Shown piece by piece: positions 45,136 to 53,884 of a DNA stretch of 64,000 nt (position 1 is its first letter; every line of letters begins with the position of its first letter). Source of the stretch: Sphingobacteriales bacterium 16-39-50. GTDB taxonomy: Bacteria; Bacteroidota; Bacteroidia; Sphingobacteriales; Sphingobacteriaceae. A model generated the notes under the pieces. That model saw only the letters and a list, made by a program, of their open reading frames with translations, searched no databases and was not told the DNA's origin. A program made the translations under genes and the position numbers. The stretch covers positions 1 to 64,000 of the forward strand of contig NCHA01000007.1 of NCBI GenBank assembly GCA_002257025.1. The letters are read 5' to 3'.

Positions 45136-46506
45136 ATGGCAAAGAAAAGTAATACGTTAAAATATGTGCTCATTGGAGCAGGAGTACTCGTGGTTGCGGC
45201 GGTTGCGGGTAATAAACTCGGCTGGTTTGGCAAAAGCGACGTTATAAAGGTGGCAGTTGATAAGGTTGAAAAGCGAACTGTCATCGAGACAGTTTCTGCC
45301 AGTGGCAAGGTACAGCCGGAGGTTGAAGTAAAGTTAAGTGCTGAGGTATCCGGGGAAGTTGTAGAATTGCATGTTAAGGAAGGTGATGTGGTTAAAAAGG
45401 GACAATTATTGTGTAAGGTTCGTCCTGACGTACTTCAGTCTGGTTATGATCGCGCAGTAGCATCCCTGAATAGCCAGCGTGCCTCACTCGCAAGCACCCA
45501 GCAACAGCTTAAGCAGTCTGAAGCGAATTTTGCCAATACCGAGGCAAAGTACAAACGTAATCAGGAACTTTTTTCCAAAAAGGTAATATCAGCTGCAGAA
45601 TTTGATGCAGTAAAAGCCGAGTATATGAGTGCAAAGGCGAGTCTTGAATCAGTTCGTCAGAATGTTGTAGGGGCTCGTTTCGGTGTTGATCAGTCAAGTG
45701 CTGTAGTAAAAGAAGCTGGAGCAAATCTGGCTAAAACTACAATCTATGCTCCGGTTGACGGAGTAATTTCGAAGCTTTCAGTTGAATTGGGAGATCGTAT
45801 CCTTGGTACTTCACAGATGGCCGGAACAGAAATTATGAGGATATCCAATCTTAGTTCAATGGAAGTGAGTGTGGATGTTAATGAGAGTGATATTAACCGT
45901 GTTTCTATTGGTGATCTTGCTGATATTGAAGTAGATGCTTTCCAGAATCAGAAGTTTAAAGGTGAAGTAACTGAGATAGCCAGTTCATCAAGTGTAGTTG
46001 GAACTTCTACTGACCAGGTTACTAATTTTACCGTAAAGGTTCGGATTTTACCGGAATCTTATGCTAAGTTACTTCGTTCTGATAGTGCAAATCCATCTCC
46101 ATTTCGTCCGGGACTATCTGCTACGGTAGATATCCAGACCGAACAGTTCAATGGCATTGCTGTTCCAATTCAGTCGGTAACTATTCGTGATGAGAAGAAG
46201 GATGCAAAGGAAGGTGAAAAGGCTGCAAAACCATCGCCTGCACCAGCCACAAATGGTAAGGAGAAGGAAAAGAATGCAGAACCTGTTAAAGAGTATGTAT
46301 TTGTTTATAGTGCCGGAAAGGTAAAGCAGGTTCAGGTTACAACCGGGATTCAGGATGATACTTATATTTTAGTAAAAACAGGGTTAAAAGGCTCTGAAGA
46401 AGTTGTTTCACTTCCTTTTACAGCAATCTCAAAAACGCTGAAAGACGGCTCAGTCGTTGAGAAAGTTGATAAAGAAAAGCTTTTTAAAGCCGACGGTAAG
46501 GAGTAA
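45136..46506 (+). CDS. HlyD/MacA-type periplasmic adaptor
   Basis: A 456-residue membrane fusion protein. The N-terminal helix YVLIGAGVLVVAAVAGNKLG anchors it in the inner membrane. The lipoyl/biotinyl halves are seen in VKLSAEVSGEVVELHVKEGD and TTIYAPVDGVISKLSVELGD, separated by a coiled coil (SQRASLASTQQQLKQSEANF to SVRQNVVGARFGV). A beta-barrel domain and a MacA-like membrane-proximal end (PIQSVTIRDEKKDAKEG) follow, interrupted by a Lys/Glu/Ala-rich insert. It links TolC to an inner-membrane transporter that is not next to it. A terminator follows. Confidence 0.9.
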   Translation: MAKKSNTLKYVLIGAGVLVVAAVAGNKLGWFGKSDVIKVAVDKVEKRTVIETVSASGKVQPEVEVKLSAEVSGEVVELHVKEGDVVKKGQLLCKVRPDVLQSGYDRAVASLNSQRASLASTQQQLKQSEANFANTEAKYKRNQELFSKKVISAAEFDAVKAEYMSAKASLESVRQNVVGARFGVDQSSAVVKEAGANLAKTTIYAPVDGVISKLSVELGDRILGTSQMAGTEIMRISNLSSMEVSVDVNESDINRVSIGDLADIEVDAFQNQKFKGEVTEIASSSSVVGTSTDQVTNFTVKVRILPESYAKLLRSDSANPSPFRPGLSATVDIQTEQFNGIAVPIQSVTIRDEKKDAKEGEKAAKPSPAPATNGKEKEKNAEPVKEYVFVYSAGKVKQVQVTTGIQDDTYILVKTGLKGSEEVVSLPFTAISKTLKDGSVVEKVDKEKLFKADGKE

Positions 46507-46528
46507 TTTACCAGAAATACCTAAATTG

Positions 46529-46575
46529 CCCGCTTAATGTGCTGATATTTATAGCTCATTAAGCGGGATTATTTT
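46529..46575 (+). terminator. Rho-independent terminator after the adaptor gene
   Basis: CCCGCTTAAT (46529-46538) pairs with ATTAAGCGGG (46558-46567) and is followed by ATTATTTTT. The T run ends one base before the gpsA start codon. Confidence 0.8.
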
Positions 46576-46576
46576 T

Positions 46577-47584
46577 ATGGTACAAATTCAGAAAAAGATA
46601 GCTGTAGTTGGTGGAGGTAGCTGGGCAACCGCGATTGTAAAGATCCTGTCCGATAATCTGATCGGTAAGGAGATTTATTGGTGGATGAGAAATCAGGAAG
46701 CGATAGAACATATCCGTCATTATAACCACAATCCGCATTATCTGAGTTCAGTCGAAATACGGATCCCTGACGAGAACCTGAGTACAAACCTGAAGGATTT
46801 AATAGCACCTTGCGAATTGATTGTTCTGAATGTACCTGCTGCCTTTTTAAAAGATGCATTGTCCGGGATAAGTCCGGAGGATCTGAAAGGCAAAAAGATA
46901 ATTTCTGCGATAAAAGGCATAGTTCCCGATGAGAACATGATCATCGGAGAGTTTCTGAATAAGCATTATCAGATACCTTTCAGTGACATTATTGTAATCA
47001 GCGGTCCCTGTCATGCGGAAGAAGTGGCACTGGAGAAATTATCTTATCTGACCATTGCTTCACAGGATGCGGGTCTGGCTGCTGATTTTGCAGCAATGCT
47101 TAATACCCGATATATTAAAACAAATGTTTCTGACGACATCTATGGCACTGAATATTCTGCGGTTCTGAAAAATATTTATGCGATTGCAAGTGGTATATGT
47201 CGTGGTATAGGATATGGGGATAATTTCCAGGCAGTGCTTATTTCGAATGCAATTCGCGAGACTTCCCGTTTTGTGGAGGCCATACATCCAATACAAAGGG
47301 ATATTAAAGAATCGGCTTACCTCGGAGACCTCCTGGTAACCGCCTATTCGCAGTTTAGCCGTAACCGTACTTTTGGTTTTATGGTAGGTAAAGGTTATAC
47401 GGTAACATCTGCCCAACTGGAGATGAATATGATTGCAGAGGGTTATTACGCCGTTAACTGCCTTCATCAGATCAATAAAACGTATAAAGTAAATATGCCG
47501 ATCTGCCGGGCCGTTTATGCAATACTTTATGAGAGACATTCTCCTCAGATTGAGATGAAATTATTGTCGGAGCAGCTGACGTGA
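46577..47584 (+). CDS. gpsA: NAD(P)H-dependent glycerol-3-phosphate dehydrogenase
   Basis: A 335-residue enzyme reducing dihydroxyacetone phosphate to glycerol-3-phosphate for phospholipid synthesis. The nucleotide-binding motif is VVGGGSWATAI at the N-terminus; ISAIKGIVPDENMIIGEFLN and VISGPCHAEEVA (the GPS/CHAEE segment) are conserved. The catalytic Lys is in SAVLKNIYAIASGICRGIGY, and LGDLLVTAYSQFSRNRTFG is the typical C-domain. The start ATG lies immediately after the terminator of the adaptor gene, so it has either its own promoter, which I cannot see, or depends on readthrough. Confidence 0.95.
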   Translation: MVQIQKKIAVVGGGSWATAIVKILSDNLIGKEIYWWMRNQEAIEHIRHYNHNPHYLSSVEIRIPDENLSTNLKDLIAPCELIVLNVPAAFLKDALSGISPEDLKGKKIISAIKGIVPDENMIIGEFLNKHYQIPFSDIIVISGPCHAEEVALEKLSYLTIASQDAGLAADFAAMLNTRYIKTNVSDDIYGTEYSAVLKNIYAIASGICRGIGYGDNFQAVLISNAIRETSRFVEAIHPIQRDIKESAYLGDLLVTAYSQFSRNRTFGFMVGKGYTVTSAQLEMNMIAEGYYAVNCLHQINKTYKVNMPICRAVYAILYERHSPQIEMKLLSEQLT

Positions 47585-47726
47585 TTGTTCAAGGAACAAG
47601 GATCAAAGATTAAGGACATTCCCGTCCTTATTCCTTGCTCCTTAATCATTGTTCCAAACAAAAAAAGGAGCAAAAACTCAGGTTTTACCCTCCGTCTTTG
47701 CTCCTTAATCTTTGTTCTTTATTCTA
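47585..47726. repeat. Heptad-periodic inverted element with terminator core
   Basis: The left arm GTTCAAG, GAACAAG, GATCAAA and GATTAAG is mirrored by a right arm that reads, inverted, GGAACAA, TGATTAA, GGAGCAA and GGAATAA, all in 7-bp register. A second hairpin AAGGAGCAAA (47665-47674)/TTTGCTCCTT (47697-47706) follows. It separates the convergent gpsA and DEAD-box genes and could terminate both. Confidence 0.8.
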
Positions 47727-47727
47727 A

Positions 47728-49596
47728 TTAGATGCGTCTGCGTCTGTCGCCGCCTTCACGACGTGCTCCACCGGCATTGCTTCCACTACGATCTTCACGG
47801 CGTTTGCCAGAAAAATCACGGAAACCACCGCCGCCACTTCCCCCTTCACGTCTGCTGCCACCGCCGCTTCCGCCGCGGTATCCACCACCACTTCCACCTT
47901 CTCTGCGTCCACCGCCACCTGCGCCACGGTATCCGCCACGTTCGCTGCTTCCGCCATCACGGTCGCCAGCTAACTCAATACGGACACTTCTTCCCTGGAA
48001 ATCAACAGACTTGAAACCTTCAACAACCTGATTAACTGCAGAATCTTCAACTTCAAAGAATGTAAACACACCTTTCAGGTCAATTTTCCCAACACTTTTT
48101 CCGCTGATCTTGGTATTGTTGCAAATGAATCCTAACATATCTCCACGAGTGAAATCATCTACTGAACCCAGATTCATAAATAAACGGGTATACCCGGCAC
48201 TTGTACCAGATCTCATTGGACGTTCAGAACGATCACCTCTTTCAGAACGCTCAAATCCTCTTTCATCAGAAGAAATATTGAGATCAGGAGCTTTGGAATA
48301 ATATTCAAGGAAACGGTTAAACTCAAGGGAAGCAAATCGTTTAATGATTTCTTCCTTATCCAGATCTTTAAATTCATCCATAATACGCGGGATGTATTGT
48401 TCGATCTGTTCCTGGTTAACTTCTACATTATGAACTTTATGAACAAGGGCAAATAATTGTTTTTCGCAAACGTCAAATCCTGTTGGGATCTCAGCTTTTG
48501 TAAACTGCTTCCCTATCGTTCTTTCAATATGACGAATTTTTCCAAGTTCTTTGGAATTGATGATTGCGATAGAAATACCTGTTTTACCTGCGCGACCTGT
48601 ACGGCCACTACGGTGGGTATAATTTTCGATTTCATCAGGCAATGAATAATTGATTACGTGAGTAACATCATTCACATCAATTCCTCTTGCTGCAACATCG
48701 GTAGCAATCAGTAATTGAAGGCTGCGATCGCGGTAACGCTTCATTACTTTATCGCGCTGCTGTTGTGACAGGTCACCATGTAAGGCATCGGCATTATAAC
48801 CATCCTTCATTAATGACTCAGCAATTTCCTGAGTTTCAATTTTGGTACGGCAGAATACGATTCCGAAGATCTCAGGGTTGAAATCAACGATACGTTTAAA
48901 TGCTGCGTATTTATCTCTTGCTTTTACAATGTAATACTCATGTTCGATATTGACATTTCCGGTATTTTTGGTACCCATAGTCAGTTCGAAAGGATCAGTC
49001 ATGTATTTTTTTGCAATGCGACGAACTTCGTTTGGCATGGTTGCAGAGAATAACCAGGTTTTTTTGTCATCAGGAGTAGTCGACAAAATACTGTCAATAT
49101 CTTCCTGGAAACCCATGTTAAGCATCTCATCTGCTTCGTCGAGTACTACGAATTGTACCTGAGTAAAATCAATTGCTTTACGATTGATGATATCAAGCAT
49201 ACGGCCCGGAGTGGCCACTACGATCTGAACGCCGCGTTTGATCTGGCGTAACTGATCTGAGATGTTTGCTCCGCCATAAACAGCAACGACTTGAACGTTT
49301 TTCATGTTTTTGGCGTAGTTTTTTATATCGTTGGTGATCTGCAGGCAGAGTTCACGTGTAGGACATAAAATTAGCGCTTGTGGATAATTTTCTTCAAAAT
49401 CCAGTAATTCTAATAGGGGGAGGCCGAAGGCTGCCGTTTTACCGGTTCCTGTTTGAGCTAATCCGACAAAATCGTTGCTGCCTGAAAGTAATACCGGGAT
49501 AGATTGCTCCTGGATTGGTGTGGGATTTTCGAATCCCAGTTCAGTAATGGCATTAACAATATCATGACGGATACCCAAGGTACTAAATGGGTTCAT
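47728..49596 (-). CDS. DEAD-box RNA helicase with DbpA-type RNA-binding domain and RGG tail
   Basis: A 622-residue ATP-dependent RNA helicase. The motifs are in order: Q motif PTPIQEQSIP, Walker A AQTGTGKTAA, PTRELCLQI, TPGRMLDI, VLDEADEML, the SAT motif in WLFSATMP, IATDVAARGID and HRSGRTGRAG. A DbpA/CsdA-like RNA-binding domain (YTRLFMNLGSVDDF to VRIELAGDRDG, about residues 465-545) follows. The last 75 residues are Gly/Arg-rich and basic. It unwinds RNA in ribosome assembly or cold adaptation. A TACCTTTG box lies 41 nt upstream. Confidence 0.95.
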   Translation of the reverse strand: MNPFSTLGIRHDIVNAITELGFENPTPIQEQSIPVLLSGSNDFVGLAQTGTGKTAAFGLPLLELLDFEENYPQALILCPTRELCLQITNDIKNYAKNMKNVQVVAVYGGANISDQLRQIKRGVQIVVATPGRMLDIINRKAIDFTQVQFVVLDEADEMLNMGFQEDIDSILSTTPDDKKTWLFSATMPNEVRRIAKKYMTDPFELTMGTKNTGNVNIEHEYYIVKARDKYAAFKRIVDFNPEIFGIVFCRTKIETQEIAESLMKDGYNADALHGDLSQQQRDKVMKRYRDRSLQLLIATDVAARGIDVNDVTHVINYSLPDEIENYTHRSGRTGRAGKTGISIAIINSKELGKIRHIERTIGKQFTKAEIPTGFDVCEKQLFALVHKVHNVEVNQEQIEQYIPRIMDEFKDLDKEEIIKRFASLEFNRFLEYYSKAPDLNISSDERGFERSERGDRSERPMRSGTSAGYTRLFMNLGSVDDFTRGDMLGFICNNTKISGKSVGKIDLKGVFTFFEVEDSAVNQVVEGFKSVDFQGRSVRIELAGDRDGGSSERGGYRGAGGGGRREGGSGGGYRGGSGGGSRREGGSGGGGFRDFSGKRREDRSGSNAGGARREGGDRRRRI

Positions 49597-49637
49597 GATA
49601 ATTTTTATAGCTATCAGCTATATTGCTGAAAGCGCCG

Positions 49638-49645
49638 CAAAGGTA
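49638..49645 (-). promoter_or_regulatory. Candidate -7 box of the DEAD-box gene
   Basis: It reads TACCTTTG on the minus strand (TAnnTTTG) and lies 41 nt upstream of the start codon. The -33 region is weak. Confidence 0.4.
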
Positions 49646-49751
49646 AGGTTTTAATTTGGTATTTTCTTATAAAGCTAAAGATGGGGTATTTAATCAGTGT
49701 TTCCACAGCTTAGCAAAATTGAAACTCGGTATTGTGCGACTTTCCTCCCAG

Positions 49752-50082
49752 CCAAATGGCACACAAAAGAAAGACAAAGGGCAGACAAAGGGCATTACAG
49801 TCCGGGGTTTTACCCGGTTTTATATCGCAATTCTTTAGGAAAGCTTCGGCCCCCGCCGAACAAGACACGAACAGCTTCCGAAGTCTTTCCGAAGAAAAGG
49901 CCCTTTTTCCGAACGTTTCCCGAACAATTCCCGAACAAATGGGGGTATTTCCCGAACAAGTCCCGAAGAACACCCGAAGAAATGTGCTAAATTCCCGCTA
50001 AAAATGCCGAAGCAGGGCAGGGAAATTCTCGGCAAGATCCCAAACTTGTCTGCCCTTTGTCTGCCCTATGTCTGCCACTTGG
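49752..50082. repeat. 11-bp-periodic element with inverted ends (331 bp)
   Basis: Left end: CCAAATGGCAC, ACAAAAGAAAG, ACAAAGGGCAG, ACAAAGGGCAT (49752-49795). The reverse complement of the right end reads CCAAGTGGCAG, ACATAGGGCAG, ACAAAGGGCAG, ACAAG, the same 11-bp words. The body has TTCCCGAACAA-type words (TTCCCGAACAA, GTCCCGAAGAA, CACCCGAAGAA) mostly in 11-bp register. Several overlapping open frames reflect this periodicity and lack protein-like features, so none is called. Confidence 0.8.
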
Positions 50083-50575
50083 TCCGGAGGATTCTCATGG
50101 AAATGCCCTTTAGATTCCGAAAGAGTCAAGACAGAATTATTTCAAGTGGAGATTGTAGTGCCTATTGTTTTTTTTGCGAAGCAGAGGCATAAAACAGCTG
50201 TTTTTTAATCGGATTGATAGGATATGGTCGAAAACTCATAGATCTTATCTCTCCATAGAGTTTTTATTGGTTTCCCAAATTAATTAAAAAAAATATTAGT
50301 TAGCTGGTGTACAGTTTAGGAATAAATCGGGTCAGGGATTAAGGAAATCATTAATAGGATGCATTTTAAACTAATAATTCCATAATTTCCTGTGCATCAA
50401 AGTTTATTTTGTATTTTCAAATGCTGTTGATTTTCGGTAATTCGGCTTTGAACAAGATTTTCCGATTAGTATTATCAGGCTAAAGGGAGATCATTTCATA
50501 CCGTAATGTTTTTACCGAATATGTTGGTAGCCCTAGGGATAAGCATTAGAAAAAATTTAATTATCAAAGTATAAT
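50083..50575. other. Upstream region of the exported-enzyme locus
   Basis: An AT-rich stretch of 490 nt without a convincing gene. A perfect TAnnTTTG box was not found close to the first start codon. It presumably holds the promoter of the 50.6-58.7 kb operon. Confidence 0.4.
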
Positions 50576-52237
50576 ATGAAACGAAGAAACCTTATTAAAG
50601 GATTAACACTGCTTCCGTTCGCAGGGACTGTGCTTAGAAATCAAACTGTTCAGGCAAATACGCTGGATGCCGGTAGTAATTCTATTATAGAAACATTGCC
50701 AACAGGTTCAGCTGCATCAGCTTTCATGGCTGAGACAAATATTTTTCGTTCCATTGGGGTCGAACCTGTCATCAATTGTATGGGAACATTTACCATAATC
50801 GGAGGTTCATTAGAACGTCCGGCAGTTCGGGCTGCTATGGAAGCAGCCGCGCATAATTTCGTGCAGTATGATGAGCTGGCCGATGGGATTGGTCAGAGGC
50901 TGGCTGATCTTACAGGTGCTGAATGGGGTATGGTTTCGGCGGGATGTGCTGCCGGACTTAAACATATAACAGCTGCCTGCGTTACCGGAGGAAATCCTGA
51001 GAAGTTGATCCGTATTCCTGATCTGACTGGTTTTGATAAGAATGAAGTCATTATACCTGATTTTTCAAGAAATGCCTATGATCATGCCATACGAAATATT
51101 GGGGTTAAAATTGTGAGTGTTAAAACACCTGAAGAGCTTCGGAAGGCAATTAATCCACGTACTGCAATGATCTATATCCGCTCAACTGATACAGATACCT
51201 TTACTGGACAGCCATTGTCACTTGAAGTGATTTCGCAGATAGCTAAACCACACCAGGTACCGGTATTGGTTGATGCCGCTGCTGAGAATCTTACTTTGCC
51301 ACCGGTCCATCTGAAAAGAGGTGCCACAATAGTTGCGTACAGTGGTGGAAAGGCAATTTGCGGACCCCAGTGCGCCGGTTTAATGTTGGGTGATAAATCT
51401 ATTTTAATGTCTGCATGGCAGGCAAGTTCTCCGCATCACGGTCCGGGCCGCGACAATAAAGTTGGCAGGGAAGAGATGATTGGGATGATGGCGGCAGTAG
51501 AGGATTGGGTGAAGGGTGATCATGACGCAGACTGGAAAAAATGGCTTGGATGGCTGGATACTATTTCAAAAAAATTAAGTCCGATTTCGGGTTTGAAATT
51601 AGAAGTGATTGAACGCACCTTACTGGATAATAAAACACCGGTCTTAAAAGTCAGCTGGGATCCTCAAAAACTTCATATCAGCGGATTTGAACTGGCTGAA
51701 GAATTGGGAAGGAATAAGCCAAGAATTGCGGTATGGGCTGAAGACGATAGCAGCGGTGTGAGTTTTTTCAATATCACCACCGGACAAATGCAGGCCGGCG
51801 AAGAAAAAATTGTAGCAGAAAGAGTTTTTGCAATTTTATCGAAAAAGCGTAATCCTAAATCTGAAAGTATGATGGCCCCGGTAGCTAACCTTAGCGGACG
51901 ATGGGACTTAAGTGTTCAGTTTTTCAGCAGTGTCAGTCAGCACTCATTAAATATAGTACAGGATGGCAGCTGGTTGAGCGGAACCCATCAGACTGATTTC
52001 CAATCAGGAAGCATGAGTGGGACAATTGAGGGAAATCGGGTCATGATGCAAAGCGCTATGCGGATTGTAGGCGATGATCTTTCCTATCAATTTTCAGGAA
52101 TTGTAAATGGAGATAGCATTTCGGGTGATATTCATCTGGGTGAGTACCGTACAGCTACATTCACAGCCAAACGAAATGTGCAGAGAGCGCCAAGAAGAAA
52201 AGTGAATATTCCTGCTGGTCCGCCATTGGCAACCTAA
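50576..52237 (+). CDS. Exported SelA/DgaE-like PLP-dependent enzyme (paralogue 1)
   Basis: A 553-residue fold-type I PLP enzyme of the SelA-like group that includes D-glucosaminate-6-phosphate ammonia-lyase (DgaE). The N-terminus MKRRNLIKGLTLLPFAG is a twin-arginine type signal, so it is expected to be exported folded with its cofactor. The PLP Lys is K259 in YSGGKAI; the Asp contacting the pyridine is in VLVDAAAE; HHGPGRDNKVGREE follows. The core ends at about 430; an extra domain (438-535, GRWDLSVQFFSSVSQ to YRTATFTAKR) looks like a small beta-barrel. It probably eliminates ammonia from an amino acid or amino-sugar acid. First gene of the operon, 45 nt before a RidA gene. Confidence 0.85.
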   Translation: MKRRNLIKGLTLLPFAGTVLRNQTVQANTLDAGSNSIIETLPTGSAASAFMAETNIFRSIGVEPVINCMGTFTIIGGSLERPAVRAAMEAAAHNFVQYDELADGIGQRLADLTGAEWGMVSAGCAAGLKHITAACVTGGNPEKLIRIPDLTGFDKNEVIIPDFSRNAYDHAIRNIGVKIVSVKTPEELRKAINPRTAMIYIRSTDTDTFTGQPLSLEVISQIAKPHQVPVLVDAAAENLTLPPVHLKRGATIVAYSGGKAICGPQCAGLMLGDKSILMSAWQASSPHHGPGRDNKVGREEMIGMMAAVEDWVKGDHDADWKKWLGWLDTISKKLSPISGLKLEVIERTLLDNKTPVLKVSWDPQKLHISGFELAEELGRNKPRIAVWAEDDSSGVSFFNITTGQMQAGEEKIVAERVFAILSKKRNPKSESMMAPVANLSGRWDLSVQFFSSVSQHSLNIVQDGSWLSGTHQTDFQSGSMSGTIEGNRVMMQSAMRIVGDDLSYQFSGIVNGDSISGDIHLGEYRTATFTAKRNVQRAPRRKVNIPAGPPLAT

Positions 52238-52282
52238 GCAGTTCGTTAAATTTTAAAGAATATTAAAATAATACAATAGGAC

Positions 52283-52750
52283 ATGAAATCAACACGAAGA
52301 TCAGTTATAACCAGCCTTTTATCAACCATTGCCGGAATGGCCGGATTTAGCCTGGTAGCCCAATCCCAGACCCCGAAAACCAATGATGCCCCATTTTTGA
52401 GTACAGGAGCATCCCCCGATGTTACCTTGTATCCCGGATCTATAAGATATGGAAATCTGGTTTTTGTATCCGGGACTGGTGCGGACGCGGAATCCGTTTT
52501 CGAAATTAAAGCCGATACCGACTTTGTATTGAAAAAGATGGAGAAGAGATTACTTGCTGCAGGTTCCTCAATGGAAAAGGTATTGAAAGTAACCGTATTT
52601 TTAAGTGATATGGCAGATTTTGAAGGGATGAACGAAGTTTACAGAGGAAGGTTTGGTTCAAAAGCACCCGTTCGTTCAACTGTTGCTGTTGCTAAAGGTG
52701 GAATTCCGGGTCGTTCGATTATTGAGATTGATTGTATTGGATATGTTTAA
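52283..52750 (+). CDS. Exported RidA family enamine/imine deaminase (paralogue 1)
   Basis: A 155-residue RidA protein. The N-terminus MKSTRRSVITSLLSTIAGMA is a twin-arginine-type signal, unusual because RidA is normally cytoplasmic. The RidA core has SIRYGNLVFVSGTGA, LLAAGSSMEKVLKVTVFLSD and the active-site Arg and Glu in VRSTVAVAKGGIPGRSIIEI. RidA hydrolyses 2-aminoacrylate-type enamines/imines released by PLP enzymes. Its position next to an exported PLP enzyme suggests it clears that enzyme's product in the periplasm. Confidence 0.88.
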   Translation: MKSTRRSVITSLLSTIAGMAGFSLVAQSQTPKTNDAPFLSTGASPDVTLYPGSIRYGNLVFVSGTGADAESVFEIKADTDFVLKKMEKRLLAAGSSMEKVLKVTVFLSDMADFEGMNEVYRGRFGSKAPVRSTVAVAKGGIPGRSIIEIDCIGYV

Positions 52751-52840
52751 ACTATTCTGAAAGCTGCCCTCAAAGAAATGTAATTATAGAGACGCATAGA
52801 TCAGGCCTGTTAAACCAGGTTTTTGCTAAAACATTTTATC

Positions 52841-53875
52841 ATGAAAAGAAGAAATTTCTTAGAGAAAACACTAGCTACCAGTGGTGCTTTATTGGTTTCC
52901 GGGGCTTCTGTTGCAGCTATTAATAATGGGGCTGGCAAAAACGAACTGCCAATTGATAAAAATGATAATGAAACCGTCTTTGATGAGGTGGTTATCGAGA
53001 GACCGGTCAGTGGTAAGCCCCACCAGGGAAAGGTATTAGCAGTAATTCAGCCACATTGTGATGATATTCCAATTTTTGCCGGAGGAACGGTAGCCAAATT
53101 AATAGATGAAGGATATACCGGTTATCTTATCCGAACAACCAATGATGATGCCGCCGGAAGCGGAAAAAACTATGGTGAAGTTGTAGCAAATAATGAAGCT
53201 GATACGGAAGCCGTTGCAAGGGTTCTGGGCTTAAAAAAAACCTATCACCTGAATTACAGGAATCACAATATGGATGAGAATAACATTCAGGAAATCAAAG
53301 CCAGAATGATCTTCTTAATCAGAATGCTGAAGATTGATACGATTATATGTTATGATCCCTGGGCGCCTTACGAAAATAATCCGGATCATTATATAACCGG
53401 TCGTGCAGTCGAAGCTGCCATTACTCCTGCAGCCAGTCATCTCGATTATCCTGAACAGTTGGATCTTGTGAAGCCACATAACGTTGCTGAAAGATATTTC
53501 TTTACCAGAAGAGGTCCCCAATTTGTTAATCGAATTGTAGATATTTCAAAATACATTGACAAGAAGGTTGAATCAAACATGGTTAATGTCACTCAGGGGC
53601 CTGCCGGAAATAACGGATCAATACTCAGGAAAAAACTGGCCGCCCAGGGTAAGAGCCTGCCTATACTTGGGGATGACGACAGGACTGCTGATTTTAATTA
53701 TATCAAGCATTTCGTTCTGGATATAGAATCTCCCAGATTAAGATTTGCTCCTTCTGATAAAAAAATCGGTGAAAAATATGGTCTGGAATGGGCTGAACGA
53801 TTTCATTACATTGGTCCTCTTCATTCAAATCAGGATGATTATATCACAAAAAATGCAGTCCCACTTAAAAAATAA
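52841..53875 (+). CDS. Exported PIG-L family deacetylase
   Basis: Start at 52841 (MKRRNFLEKTLATSGALLVS), a strong twin-arginine signal; an in-frame upstream TTG is not used. About 344 residues. PIG-L/LmbE zinc motif: VIQPHCDDIPIFAGG (H-x-D-D) and the second His in NPDHYITGRAVEAAI (PDHxxxG). The family deacetylates N-acetylglucosaminyl compounds or other N-acyl groups. Here it follows RidA (90-nt gap) and precedes an amidohydrolase by 9 nt. It is the only PIG-L gene of the locus. Confidence 0.88.
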   Translation: MKRRNFLEKTLATSGALLVSGASVAAINNGAGKNELPIDKNDNETVFDEVVIERPVSGKPHQGKVLAVIQPHCDDIPIFAGGTVAKLIDEGYTGYLIRTTNDDAAGSGKNYGEVVANNEADTEAVARVLGLKKTYHLNYRNHNMDENNIQEIKARMIFLIRMLKIDTIICYDPWAPYENNPDHYITGRAVEAAITPAASHLDYPEQLDLVKPHNVAERYFFTRRGPQFVNRIVDISKYIDKKVESNMVNVTQGPAGNNGSILRKKLAAQGKSLPILGDDDRTADFNYIKHFVLDIESPRLRFAPSDKKIGEKYGLEWAERFHYIGPLHSNQDDYITKNAVPLKK

Positions 53876-53884
53876 TTTTGCACA

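Noticed and set aside
49656..50192. Several overlapping frames on both strands in the 11-bp element
   Set aside because: All frames stay open because of the repeat period; none has protein-like composition or a plausible start context.
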